Source: Acidobacteria bacterium UBA6911
GTDB taxonomy: Bacteria; Acidobacteriota; UBA6911
Assembly: GCA_002451015.1 (NCBI GenBank)
Contig: DKBB01000060.1
Coordinates: 1-18,693, forward strand
DNA length: 18,693 nt
Direction of reading: 5' to 3'
Position numbers and translations under genes: made by a program. The notes beneath the pieces were generated by a model. The model made no database searches. It worked only from the letters and a program-made list of their open reading frames with translations, and was not told the DNA's origin. Shown piece by piece: positions 6,684 to 14,507 of the stretch; within the stretch, counting starts at the first letter, position 1; each line of letters starts with the position of its first letter.

Positions 6684-8777
6684 ATGAATCCAAGATATGA
6701 AAAACTACTGGAGCCAGGATACATAGGATCGGTAAAAACCAGGAACCGTATGATCAAATCGGGCGCCGGCATGCTGATGTGGCACCAGGATGACCTGCAC
6801 ATGCGTCCGGAGGTCCTGGCGTTTTACGAAGGGATCGCAAGAGGCGGCGTCGGTCTCCTGATCGTGGAATCCCCGACCGTCGATTACCCCCGTGGCGTAC
6901 GCTGGAAAGAGCGGTACCGCATTGACGACGACAAATATATTCCCGGCCTCGTGGAACTTGTGCAAATCATCCACAAACACGGCTGTCCCACATTCATGCA
7001 GATGAACCACGACGGACCCTGGGAAGTCAAGCTGCCTTTTGTGCCGGAACCGATGTATGACGGCCCGCCTATCGGAGCATCCGCTGTCAGCTTCAGCGCG
7101 GGAGCCGCCGACTTTCATAAGGAACCGCCTCAACCGCTAACGGCCGGGGAGATACAGGAAATAGTGGACAAGTTCGCCGCGGCCGCCCTCCGTGCCCAAA
7201 AGGCGGGTTTTGACGGCGTGGACATCAACGCCGCCAGCAGCCATCTCCTGCACAACTTTTTCTCTCCCTTCTTCAACAGGCGCGAGGACGAATACGGCGG
7301 AAGCGTAGAAAACAGGGCCCGTTTTGCGGTGGAAGTCATTCAGGCGATTAAAAAACGGACCGGACAGGACTTCCCTCTTTCTATCACCATCAACAACATC
7401 GAGATGGGCAGGGTGATCGGTGTCGACGACAGTCAATGTCTCACTCACGAAGACAGCCGGAAGATCGCCCGACTGCTGGAGCAGGCCGGCGCCGACGCTA
7501 TTCAAGTCCGAAGCCATATCCTGGGATATCACGTCGGCGCCTATCTTCCCGATACTCTTTTCTATCCGGAACCGCCCTTTCCGCCGGAATCCTTCCCGGA
7601 ACAGTACGACTCCAGCGACAAGGGCGTCGGCGCCAACATACCCGGAGCATCGGGGATAAAGAGCGCAGTTTCCATCCCTGTAATCACCGTAGGGAAACTC
7701 GATGCGGATCTTGGAGAGAAAGCCATCCGGGAGGGCAAGATAGACTTTATCGCGATGACCCGGCGTCTTTTAGCCGACCCGGACTATCCCAGGAAGATCG
7801 CCGAAGGCAGGATGGACGAAATTCAGCCCTGCACCGGATGCGACAACTGCCTGGGAAGCCGGCGCTGCCGCATCAACGGACTACTGGGAACGCCGTACAA
7901 CACGATTGAAAAGGCCGGGAAAAAGAAGAAGGTGCTTGTCATCGGCGGCGGTCCCGCCGGCATGTCGGCGGCACGTGTAGCAGCACTCCGGGGACATGAT
8001 GTGATCCTTTATGAGAAATCCTCCATGCTTGGGGGTTTGCTGCCGATTGCATCGATTGTAAAGGGCCCCCGTCCAGAAGACCTGTCGCTTATCATAAACT
8101 ACTTTTCCCGGCAGCTCGCAAAGCTCGGCGTCAAGGTGGAACTCGGCAAAGAGGCGGATGTGTCCGTGGTTGAAGCACTCAAACCGGATGTGGTTTTCCT
8201 GGCTACAGGCGGAACCTCCATCATCCCGAAGATTCCGGGCATTGACGGACCGAATGTCGTCAACGGCGCGGCGCTGCATCAAAAACTGAAATTCGCCCTG
8301 AAGTTTTTCAAACCGGAAACGATTCGGAACCTGACAAAACTCTACATGCCGCTGGGCAAGAAGGTAGTAGTGATAGGCGGCGCAATCCAGGGGTGTGAAC
8401 TGGCTGAATTTCTCACCAAGCGTGGCCGTGAAGTCACCGTAGTCGAGACCAGTGAAATGATGGGCGACGGCATGGTGGATGCCATGATGGACTACCTTTT
8501 TAACTGGTTCCATAAGAAAGGCGTAAAACTCATCAGCGGCGTCAAGGAGTATGTCGAAATCACGGGAAAGGGCCTGACCATAATCGATAAATTCGGTCAG
8601 GAACAGACCATTGAAGCGGACAGCATCGCCACGGCCCTGCCCCTGAAATCCAACGACGGACTGCTCGAGGAGCTGAAGGAAAAGGTTCCCGAAGTCTACC
8701 CGATAGGAGATTGCAAGGAACCGTTGCTGATTGCAGATGCGATCGGAACAGGATTGCGTACCGCGAGGGAAATATAA
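6684..8777 (+). CDS. Old Yellow Enzyme-type FMN/Fe-S/FAD reductase (2,4-dienoyl-CoA reductase / BaiCD / 2-naphthoyl-CoA reductase-like)
   Basis: This 697-residue protein has the three-part layout of bacterial 2,4-dienoyl-CoA reductase. An FMN-binding OYE barrel spans about 5-375, with NRREDEYGGSVENR at 198-211 as the family signature. A cysteine cluster at 383, 386, 389 and 395 (CTGCDNC then C) should hold an Fe-S cluster. An FAD/NAD(P)H region has VIGGGPAG near 419-426 and a second nucleotide fold at VVVIGGAIQG near 562-571. It probably reduces a conjugated double bond in an acyl-CoA, or an aromatic or alicyclic CoA ring. At the position of the E. coli enzyme's catalytic Tyr166 it has His187, and the cysteines are more tightly spaced than usual. 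ATG 6684 has AAGG at 6673-6676; a GTG at 6669 is weaker. The natural substrate is not readable. Confidence 0.9.
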   Translation: MNPRYEKLLEPGYIGSVKTRNRMIKSGAGMLMWHQDDLHMRPEVLAFYEGIARGGVGLLIVESPTVDYPRGVRWKERYRIDDDKYIPGLVELVQIIHKHGCPTFMQMNHDGPWEVKLPFVPEPMYDGPPIGASAVSFSAGAADFHKEPPQPLTAGEIQEIVDKFAAAALRAQKAGFDGVDINAASSHLLHNFFSPFFNRREDEYGGSVENRARFAVEVIQAIKKRTGQDFPLSITINNIEMGRVIGVDDSQCLTHEDSRKIARLLEQAGADAIQVRSHILGYHVGAYLPDTLFYPEPPFPPESFPEQYDSSDKGVGANIPGASGIKSAVSIPVITVGKLDADLGEKAIREGKIDFIAMTRRLLADPDYPRKIAEGRMDEIQPCTGCDNCLGSRRCRINGLLGTPYNTIEKAGKKKKVLVIGGGPAGMSAARVAALRGHDVILYEKSSMLGGLLPIASIVKGPRPEDLSLIINYFSRQLAKLGVKVELGKEADVSVVEALKPDVVFLATGGTSIIPKIPGIDGPNVVNGAALHQKLKFALKFFKPETIRNLTKLYMPLGKKVVVIGGAIQGCELAEFLTKRGREVTVVETSEMMGDGMVDAMMDYLFNWFHKKGVKLISGVKEYVEITGKGLTIIDKFGQEQTIEADSIATALPLKSNDGLLEELKEKVPEVYPIGDCKEPLLIADAIGTGLRTAREI

Positions 8778-8788
8778 TTCCTTTTTCT

Positions 8789-8866
8789 GTTCACGGTTCA
8801 AGGTTCAGCGCTAAAAACAAAACCTTAAACGATGGACGGGAAATGATGAACGGGGAATGATGAACG
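8789..8866. repeat. Heptad inverted repeat, copy 4, running into the next start codon
   Basis: GTTCA-type units at 8789-8809 are followed by their complementary type. AAGGTT at 8800-8805 pairs with AACCTT at 8821-8826, and two near-identical ATGATGAACGG units end at 8853 and 8867. The second unit is itself the start of the next coding sequence. Pairing is weaker than in copies 3 and 5. Confidence 0.5.
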
Positions 8867-10080
8867 GAAAAAAAGTTTTTGAGGATTTGAAGATAGCAGC
8901 GTTCAGCTGGGCTCTGGTAGGTCCGCTGACACTGAAGTTCTTCGCCGATTACGGTGCAACCATCATCAGGGTGGAAACGAGCCTTCGCCCCTGCGTCACA
9001 AGAACATCGGCACCTTATAAAGATAGCATTCCCGGGCTCAATCGGAGCGGGTACTTCAATCACTTCAGCGCCAACATGATGAGCCTGTCGTTGAATATGA
9101 AAAGCCAGCAGGGTTTGAGCGTGGCCAGAGAGTTGATCGCCTGGTCGGACGTCGTCATGGAAAATTTTACACCTGGCGTCATGGACAAATGGAATCTCGG
9201 CTACGAAGAGTTGAAGAAGATCAAGTCCGATATCATCATGGTGCGGCAGAACGGTTTCGGAATTGAAGGCCCCTACAAGAACCTGGCCGCCTTTGGAATG
9301 ATTCTTGCGGCTATTGCCGGAATTCCCAATTACATCGGGTGGCCGGACGGAGGCCCCCTGCCTGTCGGCATAGGCGCCTATACCGATGGCATCAGCCCGC
9401 GTTTTGTTTCGGCCGCTTTGATCGCGGCACTGGATTATCGCGACAGAACCGGAAAAGGACAGCTCATCGACCTGGCACAGTTTGAAACCTCACTTTATTA
9501 CCTGCTGCCGGGTATTCTTGATGCGGCGATCAACAAAAGAGAACCGGTCCGGAACGGAAACGCCGTCGACTATGCCGCGCCGCATAACGTCTATCCCTGC
9601 AAGGGAGAAGAACGCTGGTGCACCATCGCCGTAACCGATGAAGTCCAATGGGCAGCACTTTGCGGCGCTATGGGCAAATCCGGCCTGGCACAGGATTCGC
9701 GGTTCGACACATTGCAGCACCGGAAAGAAAATGAAAAGGAACTGGACGCCGTAATTGAGACATGGACGATCGGTCGAACTCCGGAGGAGGTCATGACGCT
9801 GCTCCAGGCAGCGGGCGTTGCCGCCGGAATCGTAGAGGATGCATCCGATATATACGAGGATCCCCAACTGCGCCAGCGCGGTCTGTTGTGGCCGATAGAA
9901 CACAGGGAGATGGGCAAATTCACGCATCTGGGAACCAGCATGGTCCTGTCAAAGACGCCGGCGCAAGCTGCTTCACCAAGCCCGTGCATGGGAGAACATA
10001 ACGAATACATTCTCAAGAAAATCCTGGGCAAGACGGATGAGGAATTTGCGGAGCTTCTTGCCGCGGGCGTGCTTGAATAA
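8857..10080 (+). CDS. Family III (CaiB/BaiF) CoA-transferase, copy 3
   Basis: This 407-residue protein has the family's N-terminal fold (FFADYGATIIRVE) and the segment MENFTPGVMDKWNLGYEELK. Asp177 (AYTDGISPRF) sits in the catalytic position, 25 residues before GKGQLIDLAQ. Unlike copy 2 it therefore has the expected nucleophile for CoA transfer through an acyl-Asp anhydride. The three copies in this cluster are clearly divergent and are not a recent tandem duplication. The first residues (MMNGKK) are encoded by the repeat unit that ends the upstream spacer, so the true start could be either ATG 8857 or ATG 8860. A 17-nt gap to the crotonase gene suggests coupling. The acid it activates is unknown. 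Confidence 0.92.
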   Translation: MMNGKKVFEDLKIAAFSWALVGPLTLKFFADYGATIIRVETSLRPCVTRTSAPYKDSIPGLNRSGYFNHFSANMMSLSLNMKSQQGLSVARELIAWSDVVMENFTPGVMDKWNLGYEELKKIKSDIIMVRQNGFGIEGPYKNLAAFGMILAAIAGIPNYIGWPDGGPLPVGIGAYTDGISPRFVSAALIAALDYRDRTGKGQLIDLAQFETSLYYLLPGILDAAINKREPVRNGNAVDYAAPHNVYPCKGEERWCTIAVTDEVQWAALCGAMGKSGLAQDSRFDTLQHRKENEKELDAVIETWTIGRTPEEVMTLLQAAGVAAGIVEDASDIYEDPQLRQRGLLWPIEHREMGKFTHLGTSMVLSKTPAQAASPSPCMGEHNEYILKKILGKTDEEFAELLAAGVLE

Positions 10081-10097
10081 TACTTGGAGGATTCATT

Positions 10098-10976
10098 ATG
10101 GATTTGGAGTTTATAAAGTACGAAAAAGAGAAACAGGTTGCATTCATCACACTGAACCGGCCTGACAGGCTAAACGCCATAGGCCCCGAGATCTTTCGTG
10201 ACTGGACGGCGGCTCTGGACGAGGCCGAACGGGATGACGACGTAAAGGTCGTCGTTTTCAAGGGTGAAGGAAAAGCCTTCAGCGCGGGCGCCGATTTAAC
10301 GGGTGTCGGCTATGTTTACGGCATGAAGGACCCCAAACCCGGAGAGAAAACCAAACAGCGCATCCCTCTGAGGGTCAAATTCGAATTCGACCGGCGCGTT
10401 TTTCTGGATTTTCACAGAAGAATTCTCTACTGCAAGAAGCTGACCATCGCTCAACTTCATACCTATTGTTTCGGCATCGCGTTTAATATCGTATCGCACT
10501 GCGACATGATCATTGCCAGCGAAGATTGCCAGATGGGACACGTTGAGGAGCGTCTCGGCCAGGGAGGCATGACCCTCACACCCATCATGATACTGCGCTG
10601 CGGATTCACGCGCGCGATGGAGCTCTGCCTCACGGGTCGAAAATTCAACGGCATAAAAGCTGCGGAATACCAGTTGATCAACAAGGCTGTGCCGGCGGAC
10701 AAGCTCGACGAAGAGGTTCGGAATCTGGCGCACGGCCTGTGTCTCCATCCCAAGGACGGCATCGCGGTCGGAAAGGCGATGCGGGAGATGATCTACACGG
10801 CCATGGGCATCGATCGCGGACTGGTCGATCATTACATCATGCACACGGTGCAGACCAACAGGGTTCTGGACGAGGACGAAATCAATTTCTTCAAGATGAG
10901 ACGCGACAAGGGTGTGAAAGAGGCTGCACACGAGAAGCATGATCGGTTCAAGGTCCTCGACGACTTTGACAACTAA
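10098..10976 (+). CDS. Enoyl-CoA hydratase/isomerase (crotonase) family protein
   Basis: This 292-residue protein is a crotonase. The oxyanion-hole segment AFSAGADL is at 60-67 and the second conserved strand (FGIAFNIVSHCD) at 125-136. Aligned with rat enoyl-CoA hydratase, the Glu164 equivalent is present as Glu150 (MGHVEERLG), but the Glu144 equivalent is Asn130. One catalytic Glu is typical of crotonases that isomerise double bonds or do other chemistry, so simple hydration is not assured. A Lys/Arg-rich insertion at about 72-108 follows the oxyanion segment. In this context it could isomerise or hydrate an unsaturated CoA ester, or cleave a ring ketone as some crotonases do. A strong GGAGG at 10086-10090 is 7 nt before the start. 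Confidence 0.92.
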   Translation: MDLEFIKYEKEKQVAFITLNRPDRLNAIGPEIFRDWTAALDEAERDDDVKVVVFKGEGKAFSAGADLTGVGYVYGMKDPKPGEKTKQRIPLRVKFEFDRRVFLDFHRRILYCKKLTIAQLHTYCFGIAFNIVSHCDMIIASEDCQMGHVEERLGQGGMTLTPIMILRCGFTRAMELCLTGRKFNGIKAAEYQLINKAVPADKLDEEVRNLAHGLCLHPKDGIAVGKAMREMIYTAMGIDRGLVDHYIMHTVQTNRVLDEDEINFFKMRRDKGVKEAAHEKHDRFKVLDDFDN

Positions 10977-10990
10977 TAAAAACGTTCAGC

Positions 10991-11051
10991 GTTTCCCGTT
11001 TCCGGTTCCCCGTATTTTTTAACGGAAAACTGGAAACGGGGAACGGGAAAC
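10991..11051. repeat. Heptad inverted repeat, copy 5
   Basis: This is the best-paired copy. GTTTCCCGTT at 10991-11000 pairs perfectly with AACGGGAAAC at 11042-11051, and GTTCCCCGT at 11005-11013 pairs perfectly with ACGGGGAAC at 11036-11044. The two pairings compete for three bases. It ends 9 nt before the next start codon, followed by the same TAAGGTATGGA stretch found before the gene at 123. Confidence 0.8.
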
Positions 11052-11060
11052 GGATAAGGT

Positions 11061-12431
11061 ATGGACGCTGCCGTTCTTTTTGCCCGGAACTTCGCAAATA
11101 CGAAATACGATGATCTTTCCTGCGATGTCGTCGACGCCACCAAGAAGGAAATCCTGGATCTTCTGGGTGTCGCCCTGGGCGGGATTTCGCAGCCGGGGGC
11201 CACGCATGTCTGCAGGTTGATGGAGGAATGGGGGGGCAAGGAGGAGAGCAGCATCATCGGAAGCCGCCTGAAAGTGCCAGCGCCGAACGCCGCGCAGGCC
11301 AACGCCACTATGGCGCACGCCCTCGATTTCGACGACGTGCACGAAGCCGCCGTCATGCATCCGGGAATCGCGGCCATCCCGGTTGCGCTGGCTGTCGCGG
11401 AAGCCGAGGGGAATTTCATCGGCAAGGAGCTGATTACGGCTACGGCGCTTGGCGTCGACATGATGTGCCGGCTGGCCCTGGCGACCACTCCAGGCAAGAA
11501 TCCCATAGACTTAGGTTGGCATCTGACTTCCCTGTTCGGCTTCGTAGGTTCTGCGGCGACAGCAGCCAGGATTATGGGATTGCCTGAAGAAAAAATCGTC
11601 GACGCCATCGGTATCGGCTACCACCAGTGCGCGGGCAACGGCCAGTGCGTCAAAGACGGGGCGCTGACTAAAAGACTCGGGCCGGGGTTCGCCATCAAGG
11701 GAGGCATAACGGCTGCGCTTTTGGCAAAAGCCGGTGTGACAGGTTCAACAAACAGTTTTGAAGGTGAATGGGGCCTGTATCAGCAATACATGGACGGCGA
11801 TTACAGCCGGGAAATTCTAACGGCCGATTTGGGAAAGCGCTTCGAAGGCGCCAATGTCGCCATCAAACCCTATCCCTGCTGCCGGGGCGTTCATCCGGCA
11901 ATCGACGCGGGATTGTCCCTGGCAATCGAGGATGGCATCCGGAGCGAAGATATAAAGGAAATAGTCCTGACGGTTACCGACGCGCACCTTTCCCTGCTCT
12001 GCACGCCGGAAGAAGCCAAGAAGTCGCCGCGCAGCCCCGTGGACGCCCAGTTCAGCATCCCCTGGGGCGTCGCGTCCGCTATCGTTGGCAAACGCGTCGG
12101 GCTGGATGACTTTACAGAAAGCGCCATCAAAAACAAGGATGTCCTGGAAGTTACGCGGAAGATGCGGCTCGAGGTAGACAACACATTAAGTAAACCCGGT
12201 CCCGATCCCACACGGGTAAAGATCACCTCGACGGACGGCAATGTTTTTGAGAAAGTGGTGCAGGTTCCTCTCGGCAGCCTCGAACGGCCCATGTCGTTTG
12301 ACGACTGCGCAAATAAATTCAGGGATTGCGCAAAGAGTCTCGATTCCGGGCGGGTCGAAAAAATTATTGAGCTGGTCGGACAACTGGAGCAACTCGAAGA
12401 TATCAGGGAGATCATAAGGCTTTTGACATAA
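11061..12431 (+). CDS. MmgE/PrpD family protein (dicarboxylate/tricarboxylate dehydratase, decarboxylase or epimerase-like)
   Basis: This 456-residue protein has the family's usual length and hallmarks: MAHALDFDD at 84-92, GWHLTSLFG with His154, KRLGPGFAIKGG at 204-215, the IKPYPCCRGVHP segment around Lys269, and DAQFSIPW late in the chain. MmgE/PrpD members include 2-methylcitrate dehydratase, cis-aconitate decarboxylase and iminodisuccinate epimerase. All act on small polycarboxylates by proton abstraction or elimination, and the His and Lys residues used for this appear conserved. In a cluster with a dicarboxylate-type mutase, a (de)hydratase or isomerase for a hydroxy- or unsaturated dicarboxylate is a reasonable inference. 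The exact reaction cannot be told from sequence. The ribosome site is weak (AAGG almost abutting ATG 11061). Confidence 0.93.
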   Translation: MDAAVLFARNFANTKYDDLSCDVVDATKKEILDLLGVALGGISQPGATHVCRLMEEWGGKEESSIIGSRLKVPAPNAAQANATMAHALDFDDVHEAAVMHPGIAAIPVALAVAEAEGNFIGKELITATALGVDMMCRLALATTPGKNPIDLGWHLTSLFGFVGSAATAARIMGLPEEKIVDAIGIGYHQCAGNGQCVKDGALTKRLGPGFAIKGGITAALLAKAGVTGSTNSFEGEWGLYQQYMDGDYSREILTADLGKRFEGANVAIKPYPCCRGVHPAIDAGLSLAIEDGIRSEDIKEIVLTVTDAHLSLLCTPEEAKKSPRSPVDAQFSIPWGVASAIVGKRVGLDDFTESAIKNKDVLEVTRKMRLEVDNTLSKPGPDPTRVKITSTDGNVFEKVVQVPLGSLERPMSFDDCANKFRDCAKSLDSGRVEKIIELVGQLEQLEDIREIIRLLT

Positions 12432-12489
12432 GCTGATTTCAGTTTTTAATCTTCAATATTCAATCTTTAATCGACGAGGAGGCAGTTCA

Positions 12490-13335
12490 ATGGGTAACGC
12501 TTTAAACGGCAAAGTGGCATTCGTGACAGGTGCAGCGGCGAGCCGGGGCATGGGGAGAGCTGTTGCGGTTCGGCTGGCGCAGGAAGGCGCCGACGTGATG
12601 GTGACCGATGCATTCGCTTCACCGAAAAGTGCGTGGGCCGGGGATGAGGGCTGGAAAGGGCTGGAAGATGTCGTCAAGGAAATTGAAGCCGCCGGGTGCA
12701 AGGCAGCTTCGGCCGTGGCAGACGTAGTGAACCTGGCCGAGTGCGAAGCGGCCGTCAAAAAGACGATCGAAAAGCTGGGCCGGATCGACATCCTGGTCAA
12801 CTGCGCCGGGACGCGCGGCCCCGTGGGCGTGAACATCGTCGACGGCGACGTGAAAGACTGGGAAGCGCTTTTTGACGTCAACGCGATCGGAACCATGGTC
12901 ATCTCCAAGGCAGTCGGCAAGGAACTGATCCGCCAGAACCAGGGCGGAAAGATTGTGCATATCGCCTCGGCGGCGGGCAAACTGCCCTGCCCCGGCAGCG
13001 CTGCTTACGCTGCGTCGAAATGGGCCGTCATCGGCATCACCCAGGCTCTGGCCATGGAGCTGGCTCCCTACAAAATCAATGTCAACTCGATCAATCCCGG
13101 CTTCTTCGCCACCAACCTGCGCGACGACGACGCAACCATGCACAGCAAGAAAAAAGGCATCACGGTGGAAGAGTTCCGGAAAGACGAATACAAAATGCTT
13201 TCCGACATGGTGCCCCTGAAGCGCATGGGAACCGTCGAGGACATCGCCAATTTGATCTTCTTCCTGGTCACCGATCAGTCGGAATACCTGACCGGCGTGG
13301 ATATCAATATAACGGGCGGGACGTTGATGCATTAA
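12490..13335 (+). CDS. Short-chain dehydrogenase/reductase (SDR), copy 1
   Basis: This 281-residue classical SDR should oxidise or reduce a hydroxyl/keto group with NAD(P). Its cofactor loop TGAAASRGMG at 13-22 is two residues longer than the usual TGxxxGxG. Asp40 at the end of strand 2 (VMVTD) suggests NAD rather than NADP. NCAG at 104-107, Ser160 (HIASAAG), Tyr173 and Lys177 (YAASK) complete the catalytic set. The C-terminus shows LTGVDINITGG, the usual SDR ending. A strong GAGGAGG lies just upstream of the start. Its likely task is a 3-hydroxyacyl-CoA-type or cyclic alcohol oxidation following the crotonase or PrpD-like step. Confidence 0.94.
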   Translation: MGNALNGKVAFVTGAAASRGMGRAVAVRLAQEGADVMVTDAFASPKSAWAGDEGWKGLEDVVKEIEAAGCKAASAVADVVNLAECEAAVKKTIEKLGRIDILVNCAGTRGPVGVNIVDGDVKDWEALFDVNAIGTMVISKAVGKELIRQNQGGKIVHIASAAGKLPCPGSAAYAASKWAVIGITQALAMELAPYKINVNSINPGFFATNLRDDDATMHSKKKGITVEEFRKDEYKMLSDMVPLKRMGTVEDIANLIFFLVTDQSEYLTGVDINITGGTLMH

Positions 13336-13339
13336 AGAG

Positions 13340-13408
13340 GTTTCCCGTTCCGGTTTTCCCGTTTCCCGTTGATAATAAAGTGGAGGGGGAAAATACAACG
13401 GCAAACGG
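13340..13408. repeat. Heptad repeat, copy 6 (one arm well preserved)
   Basis: GTTTCCCGTT-type units fill 13340-13370. The complementary arm is reduced to AACGGCAAACGG at 13397-13408, just before the next start. It lies in the gap between the two SDR genes. Confidence 0.6.
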
Positions 13409-13413
13409 AGGAT

Positions 13414-14241
13414 ATGGAATTGTTACTTGAAAACAGAGTGGCGGTTATTACCGGCAGCGCCAACGGTATGGGCAAGGCCACGGCACTGAAATTCGCGAGT
13501 GAAGGCTGCAACATAGTGGTCAACGATATCCAGATGGACAAGGCCCGGGAAGTCGCCGAAGCAATCAAGGCCGGCGGGCGGGACGCCATTGCGATCAAGG
13601 CCGACGTCAGCAAGAGCGAAGACATCAAGTCATTGATCGGCCAGGCCATCGATAAATTCGGTAAGATCGATATCCTGATCACCAACGCCGGGGCCGCCGG
13701 GGGGGCCGACCTGGAGCATTCGGACGAAGACGAGTGGGACCGGGTCCTGGCGCTGAACCTTAAAGGCGCCTTCATGCTCTGCAAGGCAACCGTGCCTCAC
13801 ATGAAAAAACAGCGTTACGGAAAAATCATCATGCTCTCCTCCATGGGCGCCGTTCGTCCCTCGATATCCGTGCTGGCCTACCATTCCGCAAAATCGGGCA
13901 TTATCGGCCTGATGAAAAATCTTGCGTTCGAGTTGGCCCCTTTCGGCATCCATGTGAACTGCATCGTGCCGGGTCCGATTGAAACCCCGTTCTGGGATCC
14001 GCTTTCCGTAGGCATGTCGGAAGAGAAAAAGCAGGCATTCTTCGCGGCACTTGGAAAGAAGGAAGTGCCGCTGGGCCGGATGGGGAAACCGGAAGAGATC
14101 GCCGGACCGGCGCTGTTCTTCGCATCGGAATTGTCGTCTTATGTTACAGGCCAGGTGATGTGCGTCGCAGGCGGCCAGCCCGGTATCACCCAGTCTATGA
14201 CCTTCATCTCCGCCCCGGAGAGCGAGGGCTTCGGGAAGTAA
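13414..14241 (+). CDS. Short-chain dehydrogenase/reductase (SDR), copy 2
   Basis: This 275-residue classical SDR has TGSANGMG at 13-20, Asp38 after strand 2 (VVNDI, suggesting NAD), NAG at 91-93, Ser142/Ser143, and Tyr156 with Lys160 (YHSAK). Its C-terminal strand reads YVTGQVMCVAGGQP. It is only a distant relative of the SDR before it, so the pair more likely serves two different steps than being a duplicate. The start is uncertain: ATG 13414 has GGAGG only 2 nt upstream, TTG 13420 would give better spacing, and an upstream TTG at 13369 lies in repeat DNA. It is the last gene of the + strand cluster and is followed by a hairpin that could end transcription. Confidence 0.92.
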   Translation: MELLLENRVAVITGSANGMGKATALKFASEGCNIVVNDIQMDKAREVAEAIKAGGRDAIAIKADVSKSEDIKSLIGQAIDKFGKIDILITNAGAAGGADLEHSDEDEWDRVLALNLKGAFMLCKATVPHMKKQRYGKIIMLSSMGAVRPSISVLAYHSAKSGIIGLMKNLAFELAPFGIHVNCIVPGPIETPFWDPLSVGMSEEKKQAFFAALGKKEVPLGRMGKPEEIAGPALFFASELSSYVTGQVMCVAGGQPGITQSMTFISAPESEGFGK

Positions 14242-14247
14242 CTGAAA

Positions 14248-14296
14248 AAAACAGGGACATACTTAATCTGCAGAATTAAGTATGTCCCCCTGTTTT
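14248..14296. repeat. REP-like palindrome, possible bidirectional terminator
   Basis: AAAACAGGG (14248-14256) pairs perfectly with CCCTGTTTT (14288-14296), and ACATACTTAAT (14257-14267) with ATTAAGTATGT (14275-14285); a CC bulge and a 7-nt loop remain. The A-rich left and T-rich right flanks would give a U-tract in either direction. Similar AAGTATGTCCC palindromes are, from memory, dispersed repeats in other genomes. It lies 7 nt after the last SDR gene. Confidence 0.75.
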
Positions 14297-14507
14297 ACTT
14301 CCCGCTCTTTATCGAAGTGGAGCCACCACCCATTCCGCCAATCGAAAGCACCCGTTGAACTTGAAGGATTTTCACACCATGAATTTATGGAAAATGAAAT
14401 ATTTTTAAGAAGAAGAAAAAAACACGACTTCCTGAGTGCAGGGTTTGGTTTTTGATGGAGCAATGGCGCTTATAGCTTTGCAATGCCTTGCTATGGTCTA
14501 ACACCAT
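14297..14507. other. Intergenic stretch between the + cluster and the - strand small genes
   Basis: This AT-rich gap shows no credible gene. It separates converging genes, so no promoter is required here. A short - strand frame reading IGGMGGGSTSIKSGK runs into the REP-like palindrome and may be the decayed end of an older gene, but no start or family is evident. Confidence 0.5.

Noticed and set aside
1942..10080. The three CaiB/BaiF genes as recent tandem duplicates
   Set aside because: They differ in active-site residues and throughout their sequences, and they are separated by unrelated genes.
14263..14463. 66-residue - strand frame after the last SDR gene
   Set aside because: It runs through the REP-like palindrome and reads as low-quality coding sequence with no ribosome site.
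14496..14502. GTCTAAC (GTTAGAC on the - strand), a perfect integron core box just after the acetyltransferase stop
   Set aside because: No partner box at the right distance and no flanking attC-like stem could be found; a 7-mer alone is expected by chance.
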